Origin: Microbacterium halotolerans
GTDB lineage: Bacteria > Actinomycetota > Actinomycetes > Actinomycetales > Microbacteriaceae
DNA length: 64,000 bases
Direction of reading: 5' to 3'
NCBI RefSeq assembly: GCF_003569805.1
Contig: NZ_KZ984054.1
Coordinates: 186,001 to 250,000 of the forward strand
Shown here: piece by piece, positions 54,372 to 63,284 of the stretch
Numbering within the stretch: position 1 is the stretch's first letter
How the letters are laid out: each line of letters begins with the position of its first letter
The notes under the pieces: generated by a model
What the model was told of the DNA's origin: nothing
Seen by the model: only the letters and a program-made list of their open reading frames with translations
Databases searched by the model: none
Made by a program: the position numbers and the translations under genes

Positions 54372-56054
54372 ATGGCTGAATTCATTTACCAAATGATCAA
54401 GGCCCGCAAAAAAGTGGGCGACAAGCTGATCCTCGACGACGTCACGATGTCGTTCTATCCGGGGGCGAAGATCGGTATGGTCGGCCCGAATGGTGCGGGA
54501 AAGTCGACGATCCTGAAGATCATGGCGGGTCTCGACCAGCCGTCCAACGGCGACGCGACGCTCACACCCGGCTACTCGGTCGGCATCCTGATGCAGGAGC
54601 CGGAGCTCGACGAGTCGAAGTCGGTGCTGGAGAACGTGCAGGAGGGCGTCGGCACGATCAAGGCCAAGGTCGACCGGTTCAACGAGATCTCGGCGCTCAT
54701 GGCCGAGCCCGACGCCGACTTCGACGCTCTTCTCGAGGAGATGGGCAAGCTCCAGGAGGAGATCGACTCCGCTGACGCGTGGGATCTCGATGCTCAGCTC
54801 GAGCAGGCCATGGACGCGCTGCGCACTCCGCCGGGCGACGCCCGCATCGAGAACCTCTCCGGTGGTGAGAAACGTCGCGTCGCACTCTGCAAACTCCTGC
54901 TGGAGAAGCCTGATCTGCTGCTGCTCGACGAGCCGACGAACCACCTCGACGCCGAGAGCGTGCTATGGCTCGAGCAGCACCTGCAGCAGTACCACGGCGC
55001 CGTCATCGCGATCACGCACGACAGGTACTTCCTCGACAACATCGCCCAGTGGATCGCGGAGGTCGACCGCGGTCGGCTCTACCCGTACGAGGGCAACTAC
55101 TCGACGTACCTCGAGAAGAAGGCTGAGCGCCTCGACGTGCAGGGCAAGAAGGACGCCAAGCTCCAGAGGCGCCTCAAGGACGAGCTCGAGTGGGTGCGTT
55201 CGAGCGCGAAGGGCCGTCAGGCCAAGTCGAAGGCACGCCTCGCGCGCTACGAGGAGATGGCGGCTGAAGCGGAGCGCACCAAGAAGCTCGACTTCGAGGA
55301 GATCCAGATCCCGGCGGGTCCGCGACTCGGTTCCCTCGTGATCGAGGCGAAGAACGTGCAGAAGGGGTTCGATGACCGCACGCTGATCGACTCGCTGAGC
55401 TTCTCGCTCCCGCCGAACGGCATCGTCGGTGTGATCGGCCCCAACGGCGTCGGCAAGACCACGCTGTTCAAGACCATCGTGGGCCTGGAACCGCTGGACG
55501 GCGGCGACCTCAAGGTCGGTGAGTCGGTCAAGATCAGCTATGTCGACCAGTCCCGTGCCAGCATCGACCCGAACAAGACCCTGTGGGAGGTCGTCTCGGA
55601 CGGCCTGGACGTCATCACGGTCGGCAAGACGGAGATCCCGTCGCGCGCGTACGTGTCGAAGTTCGGTTTCAAGGGTCCGGATCAGCAGAAGAAGGCGGGT
55701 GTGCTCTCCGGTGGTGAGCGCAACCGTCTGAACCTGGCGCTGACGCTCAAGGAGGGCGGCAATGTGCTGCTCCTCGACGAGCCGACCAACGACCTCGATG
55801 TCGAGACGCTGCAGTCGCTGGAGAACGCGCTGCTCGAGTTCCCCGGCTGCGCTGTGGTCGTCACGCACGACAGGTGGTTCCTCGACCGCGTCGCAACGCA
55901 CATCCTCGCCTACGAGGGTACGGACGAGAACCCTGCGAACTGGTACTGGTTCGAGGGCAACTTCGAGGCGTACGAGGCGAACAAGCTCGAGCGGCTCGGC
56001 CCTGATGCGGCACGCCCGCACCGCACGACCCACCGCAAGCTCACACGCGATTGA
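54372..56054 (+). CDS. ettA: Energy-dependent translational throttle protein EttA (ABC-F)
   Basis: Cytosolic ABC-F ATPase that binds the ribosomal E site and gates elongation by ADP/ATP ratio. The protein is 560 aa with two ATPase domains: Walker A GPNGAGKST and GPNGVGKTT, signatures LSGGEKRR and LSGGERNR, Walker B LLLLDEPTNHLD and VLLLDEPTNDLD. The linker with RLKDELEWVRSSAKGRQAKS and the C-terminal FEGNFEAYEANKLERLG are EttA hallmarks. The last codons (ACA CGC GAT TGA) form the start of an 82-bp tandem repeat. Confidence 0.97.
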   Translation: MAEFIYQMIKARKKVGDKLILDDVTMSFYPGAKIGMVGPNGAGKSTILKIMAGLDQPSNGDATLTPGYSVGILMQEPELDESKSVLENVQEGVGTIKAKVDRFNEISALMAEPDADFDALLEEMGKLQEEIDSADAWDLDAQLEQAMDALRTPPGDARIENLSGGEKRRVALCKLLLEKPDLLLLDEPTNHLDAESVLWLEQHLQQYHGAVIAITHDRYFLDNIAQWIAEVDRGRLYPYEGNYSTYLEKKAERLDVQGKKDAKLQRRLKDELEWVRSSAKGRQAKSKARLARYEEMAAEAERTKKLDFEEIQIPAGPRLGSLVIEAKNVQKGFDDRTLIDSLSFSLPPNGIVGVIGPNGVGKTTLFKTIVGLEPLDGGDLKVGESVKISYVDQSRASIDPNKTLWEVVSDGLDVITVGKTEIPSRAYVSKFGFKGPDQQKKAGVLSGGERNRLNLALTLKEGGNVLLLDEPTNDLDVETLQSLENALLEFPGCAVVVTHDRWFLDRVATHILAYEGTDENPANWYWFEGNFEAYEANKLERLGPDAARPHRTTHRKLTRD

Positions 56055-56249
56055 GGTGAGAGCCAAGCGAGCTCGCTCGGTTGGCCGAGCCGATTGAGCG
56101 TGTTGCGAGAGCGTAGCGACAAGCACACGCGATTGAGGTGAGAGCCAAGCGAGCTCGCTCGGTTGGCCGAGCCGATTGAGCGTGTTGCGAGAGCGTAGCG
56201 ACAAGCACACGCGATTGAGGTGAGAGCCAAGCGAGCTCGCTCGGTTGGC
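56042..56249 (+). repeat. 82-bp tandem direct repeat, two full copies and a partial third
   Basis: Units start at 56042, 56124 and 56206. The first two are identical by eye; the third is cut after about 43 bp, where the ettA terminator begins. Each unit contains GCCAA and TTGGC flanking the palindrome GCGAGCTCGC, so each could fold into a hairpin. The array starts inside the last four codons of ettA. Confidence 0.9.
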
Positions 56250-56250
56250 G

Positions 56251-56291
56251 AGCTGAATGCCCCGGATGACCATCATCCGGGGCATTCAGCT
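56251..56291 (+). terminator. Terminator of ettA
   Basis: Perfect 19-bp stem, 56251-56269 with 56273-56291, 3-nt loop, followed by TTTGT. Confidence 0.85.
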
Positions 56292-56326
56292 TTGTGGTGG
56301 ATGGCGCAGTCCCTGACAAAAGGAGA

Positions 56327-56362
56327 ACGCCCCGCGACTGCTCGGAAGCAGCCGCGGGGCGT
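56327..56362 (-). terminator. Terminator of the glycine betaine operon
   Basis: 10-bp stem 56327-56336 / 56353-56362 with an inner CTGCT/AGCAG stem, followed on the minus strand by a T-rich tract. It lies 20 nt after the substrate-binding protein stop. Confidence 0.8.
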
Positions 56363-56382
56363 CGAATGATCGTCCGCTCAGA

Positions 56383-57411
56383 TCACTCCGTGATCAGAGT
56401 GTCGAATGCGTCGGGGTTGGCCTCGATCCACTCGTCGATGGCGGCGGGCTCATCGCCCTCTTCGTACTGGTTGACGACGGTGTCCTCGAGCGAGCCGTAG
56501 GAGTTGTCGTCGAGCTGGATGCCGCCGATCAGCTCGGCAGCTTCCGGGTAGTCGTCGCTGAAGCCTTCGCGAGCGAGGAAGTGCAGTGCCTCGGGCTCGC
56601 CCATGGCGCCCTCCGGGTCCTCAAGGTCCTTGAGGTCGTAGGTGCCGTAGGGCCAGAACGGACGCCACAGCGTCACGACGACGGGCTCCCCTGCCTCGAT
56701 CGCGGCGTCGAGTTCGGTCACCATACCAGCGGTCGACGAGGTGAGCAACTCGTAGTCATCCTCGAGACCGTAGGTGGGGATCATCGAGTCCTGTGTGGCC
56801 GCAGTGAGGCCGGCGCCCGGCTCGATGCCGACGATCTTGCCGTCGAAGCAGCTTGCCTTGTCCTTCAGCTCGGCCATCGAATCGACGTTCACGTACGACG
56901 GCACAGTGATGGTCAGCAGCGCGTTGTCGTAGTACGAGCCGAGATCATCGAGGCCGTCGCCGAACTCGTCCATGTAGTCGGCGTGCGTCTTCTCACTCCA
57001 CGCCGAAGGGTAGATGTCGATGCTGCCATCGGCGAGGCCCGCGTACAGCGGCCCTGCCTCCGTCAGCTCCTCCATCTCGACGGTGAAGCCGAGACGCTCG
57101 AGCTGGTCCTCGAGCAGATACGCGGTCGAGCGTCCGTCGGTCCACGACGGAATGAAACCGAGGGTGATCGTCTCACCGTCGCCTTCCGCGGCCGGAACCT
57201 GCTTCGTGCTCGTGGTCTTCGACGTGTACGCGGCGGGAGCTGCGACCGTGTCTGCCGAGTCGATGGCACCGGAAGCGGACGAGTCCTCGATCACGCAGTC
57301 GTCTGCGGCCTCGTTTTCGTCATCGCCGCCCGCGCAGGACGCTAGAGTCGTGGCGATCGCGAGTGCGCCGATGCCGGCGCCGATCTTGGTGAGGTTGCGT
57401 CGTTTCATCAT
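56383..57411 (-). CDS. opuAC: Glycine betaine/proline ABC transporter substrate-binding lipoprotein
   Basis: Extracytoplasmic binding protein for quaternary-ammonium osmoprotectants, 342 aa. A signal peptide ends in the lipobox LASC. The mature domain has TLGFIPSWTDGRSTAYLLED, DGSIDIYPSAWSEKTHADYM and VVVTLWRPFWPYGTYDLKDL; the aromatic residues there are of the kind that cage the ligand's trimethylammonium group. Third gene of a minus-strand operon. Start at the first of two adjacent ATGs with a GAGAGGA site. Confidence 0.92.
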   Translation of the reverse strand: MMKRRNLTKIGAGIGALAIATTLASCAGGDDENEAADDCVIEDSSASGAIDSADTVAAPAAYTSKTTSTKQVPAAEGDGETITLGFIPSWTDGRSTAYLLEDQLERLGFTVEMEELTEAGPLYAGLADGSIDIYPSAWSEKTHADYMDEFGDGLDDLGSYYDNALLTITVPSYVNVDSMAELKDKASCFDGKIVGIEPGAGLTAATQDSMIPTYGLEDDYELLTSSTAGMVTELDAAIEAGEPVVVTLWRPFWPYGTYDLKDLEDPEGAMGEPEALHFLAREGFSDDYPEAAELIGGIQLDDNSYGSLEDTVVNQYEEGDEPAAIDEWIEANPDAFDTLITE

Positions 57412-57470
57412 GTGATTGGTCCTCTCGTTTCTCCGCCTTGCGGCGGGATTGGTGGGGAGGTTCTTGGGGG

Positions 57471-58457
57471 TCAGGCGCCGCCGAGTCCGCCTGCGCCGGC
57501 GATCGGCGCGCGGCGCGGCGATGCCTTGGAACGCTCGGCTTCGAGCTGAGCACGCTCAGCGTCGGCCTTGGCGTTGCGGATGTTTGCACGGCGCCTGGTG
57601 AACAGTCCGATCAGCGATGACGGGTAGTCGGTCGGTGTGCCGATCGCGGCCGTGAGGCGGTCGAGGAAGACCGCGAGGATCACGACGCTGAGGCCCGCCT
57701 CGACGCCCTTGGCGACGTCGATCTGCGCGATCGCAGCGGTGACCTCCTTGCCGAGTCCGTCTGCGCCGACCATGCCCGCGACGACGGCCATCGACAGGGC
57801 GAGCATGATGACCTGGTTGACGCCGGCCATGATGGTCGGCATCGCCAGCGGCAGCTGCACCCCGAACAGGATGTTCCGGTTCGGGGCGCCGAACGCGGTG
57901 GCCGCCTCGACGGTCTCCGAATCGACGCCCCTGATGCCGAGTTCTGTCATCCGGACGCCGGGTGCGATGGCGAAGATCACCGTTGCGAACACACCGGGTG
58001 CGACGCCAAGGCTGAAGAACACGATCGCCGGGATCAGGTAGACGAACACCGGCATCGTCTGCATCAGGTCGAGGATCGGTTTGACGATGGCGCTCACGAC
58101 GTTGCTCCGTGCGGCGAGGATGCCGACGGGAATCGCGATGATCACCGCGAACAGTGCCGAGATCGCCACGAGCGAGAGCGTCTGAAGCGAGGTCTCCCAC
58201 TGGTCCATGCCGACGATCAGCAGGAACATCAGCACGACGCCGACAGCGAGCTTCCACGAGCGGAGCAGCCAGCTCAGCAGGGCGAACACGAGGATGATCA
58301 CCCATGCAGGGGGGCTCATCAGCGCTTCGGCGAGACCATCGACCAGCGTCGTGGTCACGAGAACGAACAGATCGAGCAGAACCTGCAGGTTCTCCTTGAT
58401 CCAGTCCAATGCCATGTCGGCCCAGCTGCCGACATTGATGCGGGGGAACCACTCCAT
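57471..58457 (-). CDS. opuAB: Glycine betaine/proline ABC transporter permease
   Basis: Membrane subunit, 328 aa. After an N-terminal amphipathic segment there are about seven helices. The coupling loop is RGVDSETVEAATAFGAPNRN and the conserved permease stretch is LDLMQTMPVFVYLIPAIVFF. A charged C-terminal tail of about 45 residues (RRRANIRNAKADAERAQLEA onward) exceeds the usual length. The ATG lies 2 nt after the ATPase stop. Substrate-binding gene follows 59 nt on. Confidence 0.93.
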   Translation of the reverse strand: MEWFPRINVGSWADMALDWIKENLQVLLDLFVLVTTTLVDGLAEALMSPPAWVIILVFALLSWLLRSWKLAVGVVLMFLLIVGMDQWETSLQTLSLVAISALFAVIIAIPVGILAARSNVVSAIVKPILDLMQTMPVFVYLIPAIVFFSLGVAPGVFATVIFAIAPGVRMTELGIRGVDSETVEAATAFGAPNRNILFGVQLPLAMPTIMAGVNQVIMLALSMAVVAGMVGADGLGKEVTAAIAQIDVAKGVEAGLSVVILAVFLDRLTAAIGTPTDYPSSLIGLFTRRRANIRNAKADAERAQLEAERSKASPRRAPIAGAGGLGGA

Positions 58458-58459
58458 CG

Positions 58460-59737
58460 TCAGGCTCCCTTCTCGTCAGTCGATGCCAGAATCTGGTCGA
58501 TCTCCGTCGTCGGTACGGGCTGCTGCGGCAGGGTGATCTCCTCAGTTGATCCCGGGCCGGGGCCGAGCGCCGCCAGCAGTGTGACGCGCGGGATGACGCC
58601 GACGAGTCTTCCCGACTCGTTCACGACGGCCACCGCGAGCTTCGACTCGACGGACGGCACGAAGAGATCCATCAGCACGGCGTCCTCGCGGACGCTCACG
58701 GCGTCGTTCTTGACCACGGTCTCCAACGACTTCTCACCCTTGCGGATGAGTTTGACGGCGTCGCGGTCGTCGACCGTTCCGAGCAGCTTGCGGTCGCGGT
58801 CGACGACGTAGGCGGCGCCCGAGTTCGTGTCGCGCATCGTGCGCAGCGCTGTACGCGGACCGGAGGAGACAGAGACGACGGCGCGGGGCTTCTCCATCAC
58901 GTTCCCTGCGGTGAGCACGCGGGCGCGGTCGACGTCCTGCACGAACTGCTCGACGTAGTCGTTGGCCGGGTCGGTGAGGATGTCCTCGGGGGTGCCGATC
59001 TGCACGATCTCCCCGTCGCGCATCACAGCGATCCGGTCGCCGAGGAGCATCGCCTCGTTGAGGTCGTGCGTGATGAAGATGATCGTCTTGCCCAGCGTCT
59101 CCTGCAGCTCGATCAGCTGATCCTGCATCTCGCGCCGGATGAGCGGGTCGAGGGCGCTGAACGCCTCGTCCATCAGCAGGATCTCGGTGTCAGCGGCCAG
59201 AGCGCGGGCGATGCCGACGCGCTGCTTCATACCGCCGGAGAGCTGGTGAGGGAACTTGTCGCCCCAGCCGTCCAAGCCGACCAGCGACAGGATCTCGTCG
59301 GCTTTCGCCTCGCGGGTCGCCTTGTCGATGCCCTGCAGCTTCAGCGGATAGGAGACGTTGAACGCGACCGTGCGGTGCGGGAACAGCGCGAAGTGCTGGA
59401 ACACCATCGACACCCGCTCGCGCCGGATCTTGCGGAGCTCGCCCTTGCTGGCCGAGGCCAGCTCGTCGTCGCCGATGAAGATTGTGCCGGCCGTCGTCTC
59501 GAACAGTCCGTTCAGCATGCGGATGAGGGTCGACTTGCCGGAGCCGGACAGCCCCATGACGACGAAGATCTCGCCGCGCTTGACCTCGAAGGAGGCATCG
59601 ATGACCGCGGCAGTGGTGCCGCCGCCGAGTTCATCGCGCTTCTCACCCGCACGGAGACGTTCAACGGCCTCGCCTCCGCGCCGGCCGAAGACCTTGTACA
59701 GGCCTTCCGCGCGCAGAGCGATCTCTTCGTTGCTCAA
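58460..59737 (-). CDS. opuAA: Glycine betaine/proline ABC transporter ATPase with CBS domains
   Basis: ATP-binding subunit, 425 aa. Walker A GLSGSGKST, Q-loop MVFQHFALFPHRTV, signature LSGGMKQRVG, Walker B ILLMDEAFSALDPL, switch FITHDLNEAM. The C-terminal third holds two CBS motifs (LLGTVDDRDAVKLI, RLVGVIPRVTLL), the module that senses ionic strength in OpuA. The start is a TTG because GAGGAG lies 5 nt upstream on the minus strand and the protein then begins SNEEIALRAEGLYKVFG, as in the family. Confidence 0.93.
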   Translation of the reverse strand: MSNEEIALRAEGLYKVFGRRGGEAVERLRAGEKRDELGGGTTAAVIDASFEVKRGEIFVVMGLSGSGKSTLIRMLNGLFETTAGTIFIGDDELASASKGELRKIRRERVSMVFQHFALFPHRTVAFNVSYPLKLQGIDKATREAKADEILSLVGLDGWGDKFPHQLSGGMKQRVGIARALAADTEILLMDEAFSALDPLIRREMQDQLIELQETLGKTIIFITHDLNEAMLLGDRIAVMRDGEIVQIGTPEDILTDPANDYVEQFVQDVDRARVLTAGNVMEKPRAVVSVSSGPRTALRTMRDTNSGAAYVVDRDRKLLGTVDDRDAVKLIRKGEKSLETVVKNDAVSVREDAVLMDLFVPSVESKLAVAVVNESGRLVGVIPRVTLLAALGPGPGSTEEITLPQQPVPTTEIDQILASTDEKGA

Positions 59738-59972
59738 AGTTCTCCTCGGTTGTCTTCGGAGAGGAGCGGCCTCGGGTGTGCCGCTCTCAACAGAAATGCC
59801 CGGGGGCTCCGGGCATCGCTTCCCCATTGTGTCTCTTTCTCACGGCGAAGCGCACCTTCACGTTTCGATCACGGCGTCAGCGCCGACCCCCTCATCTTCC
59901 CCGTGATCATGGGGAAGCCGCGGGGTTGGAGGACGTTCAGAGCGACCGCTCACCTGTTATCCGACCGTTATA
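59738..59972 (-). promoter_or_regulatory. Structured 5' leader and divergent promoter of the glycine betaine operon
   Basis: Minus-strand -10 candidate TATAAC at 59967-59972, overlapping a plus-strand TAGAAT (59971-59976). Between it and the TTG are three short hairpins: CTTCCCC/GGGGAAG (59896-59917), ATGCCC/GGGCAT (about 59796-59816) and GAGCGG/CCGCTC (59764-59786). I do not recognise a named riboswitch. The remainder of 59977-60083 shows no gene. Confidence 0.4.
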
Positions 59973-60083
59973 GAATAGCCGGTTCTCTCACGGTCGTTTT
60001 GCGGCTAGCGTGGGGCGGCTATGGTGTAGCGCCGTCGGGATCGAGTAGTGCAGGCTGCCAAACGGCGGTGGCAGGATGTGAGC

Positions 60084-60545
60084 ATGACGCGAGTGCACAT
60101 CCCGATCCATCTTCGTTGGGGAGACCAGGACGCCTTCGGCCACGTCAACAACGCGGCGATCACGAAACTGATGGAAGAGGCACGCGTACGTGCCTTCTGG
60201 AAGCACGAGGATCCGGATCTGAGCTCGCCACTGGCGGTCTTCGACGGCGAGCTCAAAGTAGGCGACGACGGTCCGTTCTTCACTCTGATCGCGCAGCAGG
60301 ACGTCACCTACCTGGCACCCGTGCCGTACGTGCAGGCGCCGATCGACTTCCAGGTCTGGCTGACCAAGCTCGGCGGATCGTCGATGCACGTCGCGTATGA
60401 GATCCGGGGCGACGTCGAGGGCGAGGACGTGCTGTTCGCGACCGCCTCGACCGTGATCGTGCTCGCCTCGCAGGAGACGATGCGGCCCGTGCGGATCCCC
60501 GAGGTCGCACGGAAGCAGTGGGCGCCGTTCGTCGAGACCGCCTGA
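60084..60545 (+). CDS. Acyl-CoA thioesterase, 4-hydroxybenzoyl-CoA thioesterase-like hotdog fold
   Basis: A 153-aa single hotdog-domain protein. The active-site loop WGDQDAFGHVNNAAITKLME carries the conserved Asp and the HVNN helix start. Hydrolysis of a small acyl-CoA is likely; chain preference is unknown. The ATG at 60084 is chosen because CAGGAT lies 6 nt upstream, fitting the leaderless pattern. An earlier in-frame GTG would add a non-homologous dozen residues. Confidence 0.88.
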   Translation: MTRVHIPIHLRWGDQDAFGHVNNAAITKLMEEARVRAFWKHEDPDLSSPLAVFDGELKVGDDGPFFTLIAQQDVTYLAPVPYVQAPIDFQVWLTKLGGSSMHVAYEIRGDVEGEDVLFATASTVIVLASQETMRPVRIPEVARKQWAPFVETA

Positions 60546-60582
60546 CAGCGCCGGCACATCAGGACTGCGAGACACTGGAAGT

Positions 60583-61839
60583 GTGACTACCCGCAGCCTC
60601 GGCCGACTCCGTCGCACCGACTTTCCCTACTACGCGGCGCATCCGGATGCCGTGTACCTCGATTCCGGAGCGACATCGCAGCGTCCCGAGACCGTCATCT
60701 CCGCTGAGACGGACTTCGTCGGGGCCGACTACGCGGCCGTGCATCGCGGTTCGTCCGTCGCCACGGGCGAGGCGACGTGGGCGTTCGAGACGGCGCGCGA
60801 GCGGGTCGCCGCGTTCATCGGCGCAGGCGAGCGGGAGCTGGTCTGGACCGCAGGCGCCACGGATGCGATCAACATGATCGCGCTCGGGATCTCCGATGCC
60901 TCGCTCGGCCTGGGAAGCGCGGATCTCGCACTCTCGGCGGGCGACGAGATCGTCGTCACCGAGGCGGAGCACCACGCCAACCTCATCCCGTGGCAGCGAC
61001 TCGCCGCCCGCACGGGCGCCGTGCTGCGTCATGTCGCAGTCGATGCCGACGGACTGTGGTCGCTGGACGGGATGCGCCGCGAAGTCTCACCCCGCACCCG
61101 GCTGATCTCCTTCCCGCACGTGTCCAACGTCACGGGTCAGATCGCGCCCGTCGCAGACATCGTGGGGCTGGCGGCAGAGGTCGGTGCGCTCACGGTGCTG
61201 GATGCCTGTCAGTCGGTGCCGCACATGCCTGTTGACTTCTCGACGCTCGGCGTCGACTTCGCGGCGTTCTCCGCGCACAAGATGCTGGGCCCGACCGGCA
61301 TCGGCGCGCTGTACGGTCGCGCCGAGCTGCTGGATGTGCTCCCGCCGGCACGCACGGGCGGATCGATGATCACCACCGTGACGATGGAGCATGCGGAGTT
61401 CCTGCCGGCGCCGAACCGTTTCGAGGCGGGAACTCAGCCCGTTTCCCAAGCCATCGGCTTCGGTGCGGCGGTCGACTACCTCGCCTCGCTGGGTATGAGC
61501 GACGTGCGTTCGCACGAGGAGGGAATCGCAGAAGCGCTGGTGGAGACGGTGACCCGTACCCCCGGCGTTCGTCTCATCGGGCCGGCACCCGGCGACGAGC
61601 GCGCAGCCATCGCCAGCGTGATCGTCGACGGCGTGCACGCCCACGACGTCGGCCAGTTCCTCGACGACAGGGGAGTGACCATCCGGACGGGGCATCACTG
61701 CGCGCAGCCGCTGCACCGCGCGCTCGGTGTACCGGCGACCGTGCGCGCCAGTGCGTCCGTCTACACCGACCTCGACGACGTCGCCCGCTTCGGCGAAGCG
61801 CTCGGCGAGGTGCGCGACTACTTCGGAGTGACAGCATGA
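60583..61839 (+). CDS. sufS: Cysteine desulfurase SufS
   Basis: Group II cysteine desulfurase for Fe-S cluster assembly, 418 aa. PLP lysine Lys233 in FSAHKMLGPTG, catalytic Cys373 in RTGHHCAQPL, substrate motifs VYLDSGATSQRP, VHRGSS and EAEHHANLIPW. GTG start with GACACT 6 nt upstream. Its stop overlaps sufU as ATGA. The sufBCD scaffold genes are not in the window, so the pair is either detached from the main suf operon or acts alone. Confidence 0.94.
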   Translation: MTTRSLGRLRRTDFPYYAAHPDAVYLDSGATSQRPETVISAETDFVGADYAAVHRGSSVATGEATWAFETARERVAAFIGAGERELVWTAGATDAINMIALGISDASLGLGSADLALSAGDEIVVTEAEHHANLIPWQRLAARTGAVLRHVAVDADGLWSLDGMRREVSPRTRLISFPHVSNVTGQIAPVADIVGLAAEVGALTVLDACQSVPHMPVDFSTLGVDFAAFSAHKMLGPTGIGALYGRAELLDVLPPARTGGSMITTVTMEHAEFLPAPNRFEAGTQPVSQAIGFGAAVDYLASLGMSDVRSHEEGIAEALVETVTRTPGVRLIGPAPGDERAAIASVIVDGVHAHDVGQFLDDRGVTIRTGHHCAQPLHRALGVPATVRASASVYTDLDDVARFGEALGEVRDYFGVTA

Positions 61840-62276
61840 GCGGACTCGACGACCTCTATCGCGAGCTCATCCTCGACCATTCACGCGACCCGCAGGGGAA
61901 GGGTGACCCACAGGCGGAGGCGCACTCTCACCATGAGCTGAACCCGTCGTGCGGTGACGAGATCACCATGGGCGCGACCGTCGACGAGGACGGCGCGATC
62001 GCATCGCTGCACTGGGAAGGGCAGGGGTGCAGCATCTCGATGGCGTCCGCGTCCGTGATGAGCGATCTGCTTGCAGGTGCAAGCCGTGACGAGGCCCTTG
62101 CGCGCATCGACGAGTTCCGCGAGATGCTGCGCTCCCGCGGCTCAGTCGAGCCATCGGAACGGCTGGAGGACGCCGCTGCGTTCCAGGGCGTCGCCAAGTA
62201 CGTCATGCGCATCAAATGCGCAATGCTCGGCTGGGTTGCGCTCGAGGCGTGCCTGATGGAATCGGCTGCGACGTGA
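61836..62276 (+). CDS. sufU: SufU, zinc-dependent sulfurtransferase partner of SufS
   Basis: A 146-aa IscU-fold protein. Zinc/sulfur ligands Cys39 and Asp41 (NPSCGDE), Cys65 (GQGCSIS) and Cys128 (RIKCAMLGW) match the Bacillus SufU set. The insertion between the second and third cysteine typical of SufU over IscU is present. It accepts persulfide sulfur from SufS by ligand swapping. Coupled to sufS; converges on tesB with 7 nt between stops. Confidence 0.94.
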   Translation: MSGLDDLYRELILDHSRDPQGKGDPQAEAHSHHELNPSCGDEITMGATVDEDGAIASLHWEGQGCSISMASASVMSDLLAGASRDEALARIDEFREMLRSRGSVEPSERLEDAAAFQGVAKYVMRIKCAMLGWVALEACLMESAAT

Positions 62277-62283
62277 GCTGGTG

Positions 62284-63171
62284 TCAGTCCTGAGCAGGAC
62301 GCTCCGGCACGCGCGCCATGATCTCCTGAGAGACGGTGGCGACGAGAGTCCCGTCTCTCGAGTACAGCCGTCCGATGCTGAGACCGCGGCCCCCGCCCGA
62401 GTTCGGCGACTCCTGCACGTAGAGCATCCATTCGTCGGCGGCGACCGAACGGTGCCACCAGATCGCGTGGTCGAGGCTCGCGACGTTCAGGCCGGGCGTC
62501 GCCCATGGCACGCCGTTCGCGCGCAGCACCGGCTCCTGGATCGTGAAGTCGCTGAGGTAGGCGAGAGCGGCTCGATGCAGGGTCTGATCGCCGCCGAGGC
62601 GTGAGCGCACGCGCGTCCACACCGTCTGGCGAGGCGTCGCCTCGTCTACCTGCAGCCAGATGTCTCCGGCGGTGTGCCGCACCTCGACGGGGTTGTCGAG
62701 CAGCAGCCTGCCCGACATCGGATGCGTCGCGTAGGTCTCGGCGGGGTCGGGCAGGTCCTCGGGCTCCGGCAGGCCCTCCGGCATCGGAACCTGGTGCGAG
62801 GGGCCCGGGTCGTCGTCCTGGAACGACGCGATGGCGGAGAAGATCGGTGTGCCGTTCTGGTAGGCCTGTACGGCGCGGCGGGCGAACGAGCGACCGTCGT
62901 GGATGCGCGAGACGGCGAACGTGACGGGCTCGGATGCATTGCCCGGGCGCAGGAAGTAGCCGTGGAAGGAGTGCGGCTGGCGGGGTTTCTCGAGCGTGCG
63001 CGAAGCGGCTATCACCGACTGACCCAGCACCTGGCCGCCGAAGATACGGCCCAACGGCATCGGCTGCGACCGGCCGACGAAGATGTCGCTCGATGTTCTG
63101 GCTCCTGGCTCCTCGAGATCGAGGTACTCGCGCAGCCGGGACACGGGGTCGGTCGAAGGCGTCTCGCTCAC
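62284..63171 (-). CDS. tesB: Acyl-CoA thioesterase II (TesB)
   Basis: Double-hotdog thioesterase, 295 aa. Family motifs are RIFGGQVLGQSVIAASRTL, HSFHGYFLRPG and, in the second hotdog, SLDHAIWWHR with the catalytic Asp. SIGRLYSRDGTLVATVSQEI is the usual C-terminal stretch. The GTG start is 7 nt after TAGACT on the minus strand. Divergent from the last hypothetical gene. Confidence 0.94.
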   Translation of the reverse strand: MSETPSTDPVSRLREYLDLEEPGARTSSDIFVGRSQPMPLGRIFGGQVLGQSVIAASRTLEKPRQPHSFHGYFLRPGNASEPVTFAVSRIHDGRSFARRAVQAYQNGTPIFSAIASFQDDDPGPSHQVPMPEGLPEPEDLPDPAETYATHPMSGRLLLDNPVEVRHTAGDIWLQVDEATPRQTVWTRVRSRLGGDQTLHRAALAYLSDFTIQEPVLRANGVPWATPGLNVASLDHAIWWHRSVAADEWMLYVQESPNSGGGRGLSIGRLYSRDGTLVATVSQEIMARVPERPAQD

Positions 63172-63184
63172 GGGAGCCAGTCTA
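63172..63184 (-). promoter_or_regulatory. -10 box of tesB
   Basis: TAGACT (63179-63184, minus), 7 nt before the GTG. Confidence 0.45.
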
Positions 63185-63272
63185 TGCGCCGGCAGGGTCT
63201 GTTGATTCAGACGGAACCTGCCCGCCGGGCGGCGGCGCATCCGAGCGGGCTCAACGCCCAATCGTTGCCGGA

Positions 63273-63284
63273 TAGGCTGGCGGG
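63273..63284 (+). promoter_or_regulatory. -10 box and 6-nt spacer of the terminal hypothetical gene
   Basis: TAGGCT at 63273-63278 and ATG at 63285. Confidence 0.5.

Noticed and set aside
56042..56249. The repeat array as a CRISPR
   Set aside because: The 82-bp units are contiguous with no unique spacers, there are only two and a half copies and no cas gene is near.
59738..59972. c-di-AMP (ydaO) riboswitch before the glycine betaine operon
   Set aside because: The hairpins are present but I cannot find the conserved unpaired motifs of that riboswitch.
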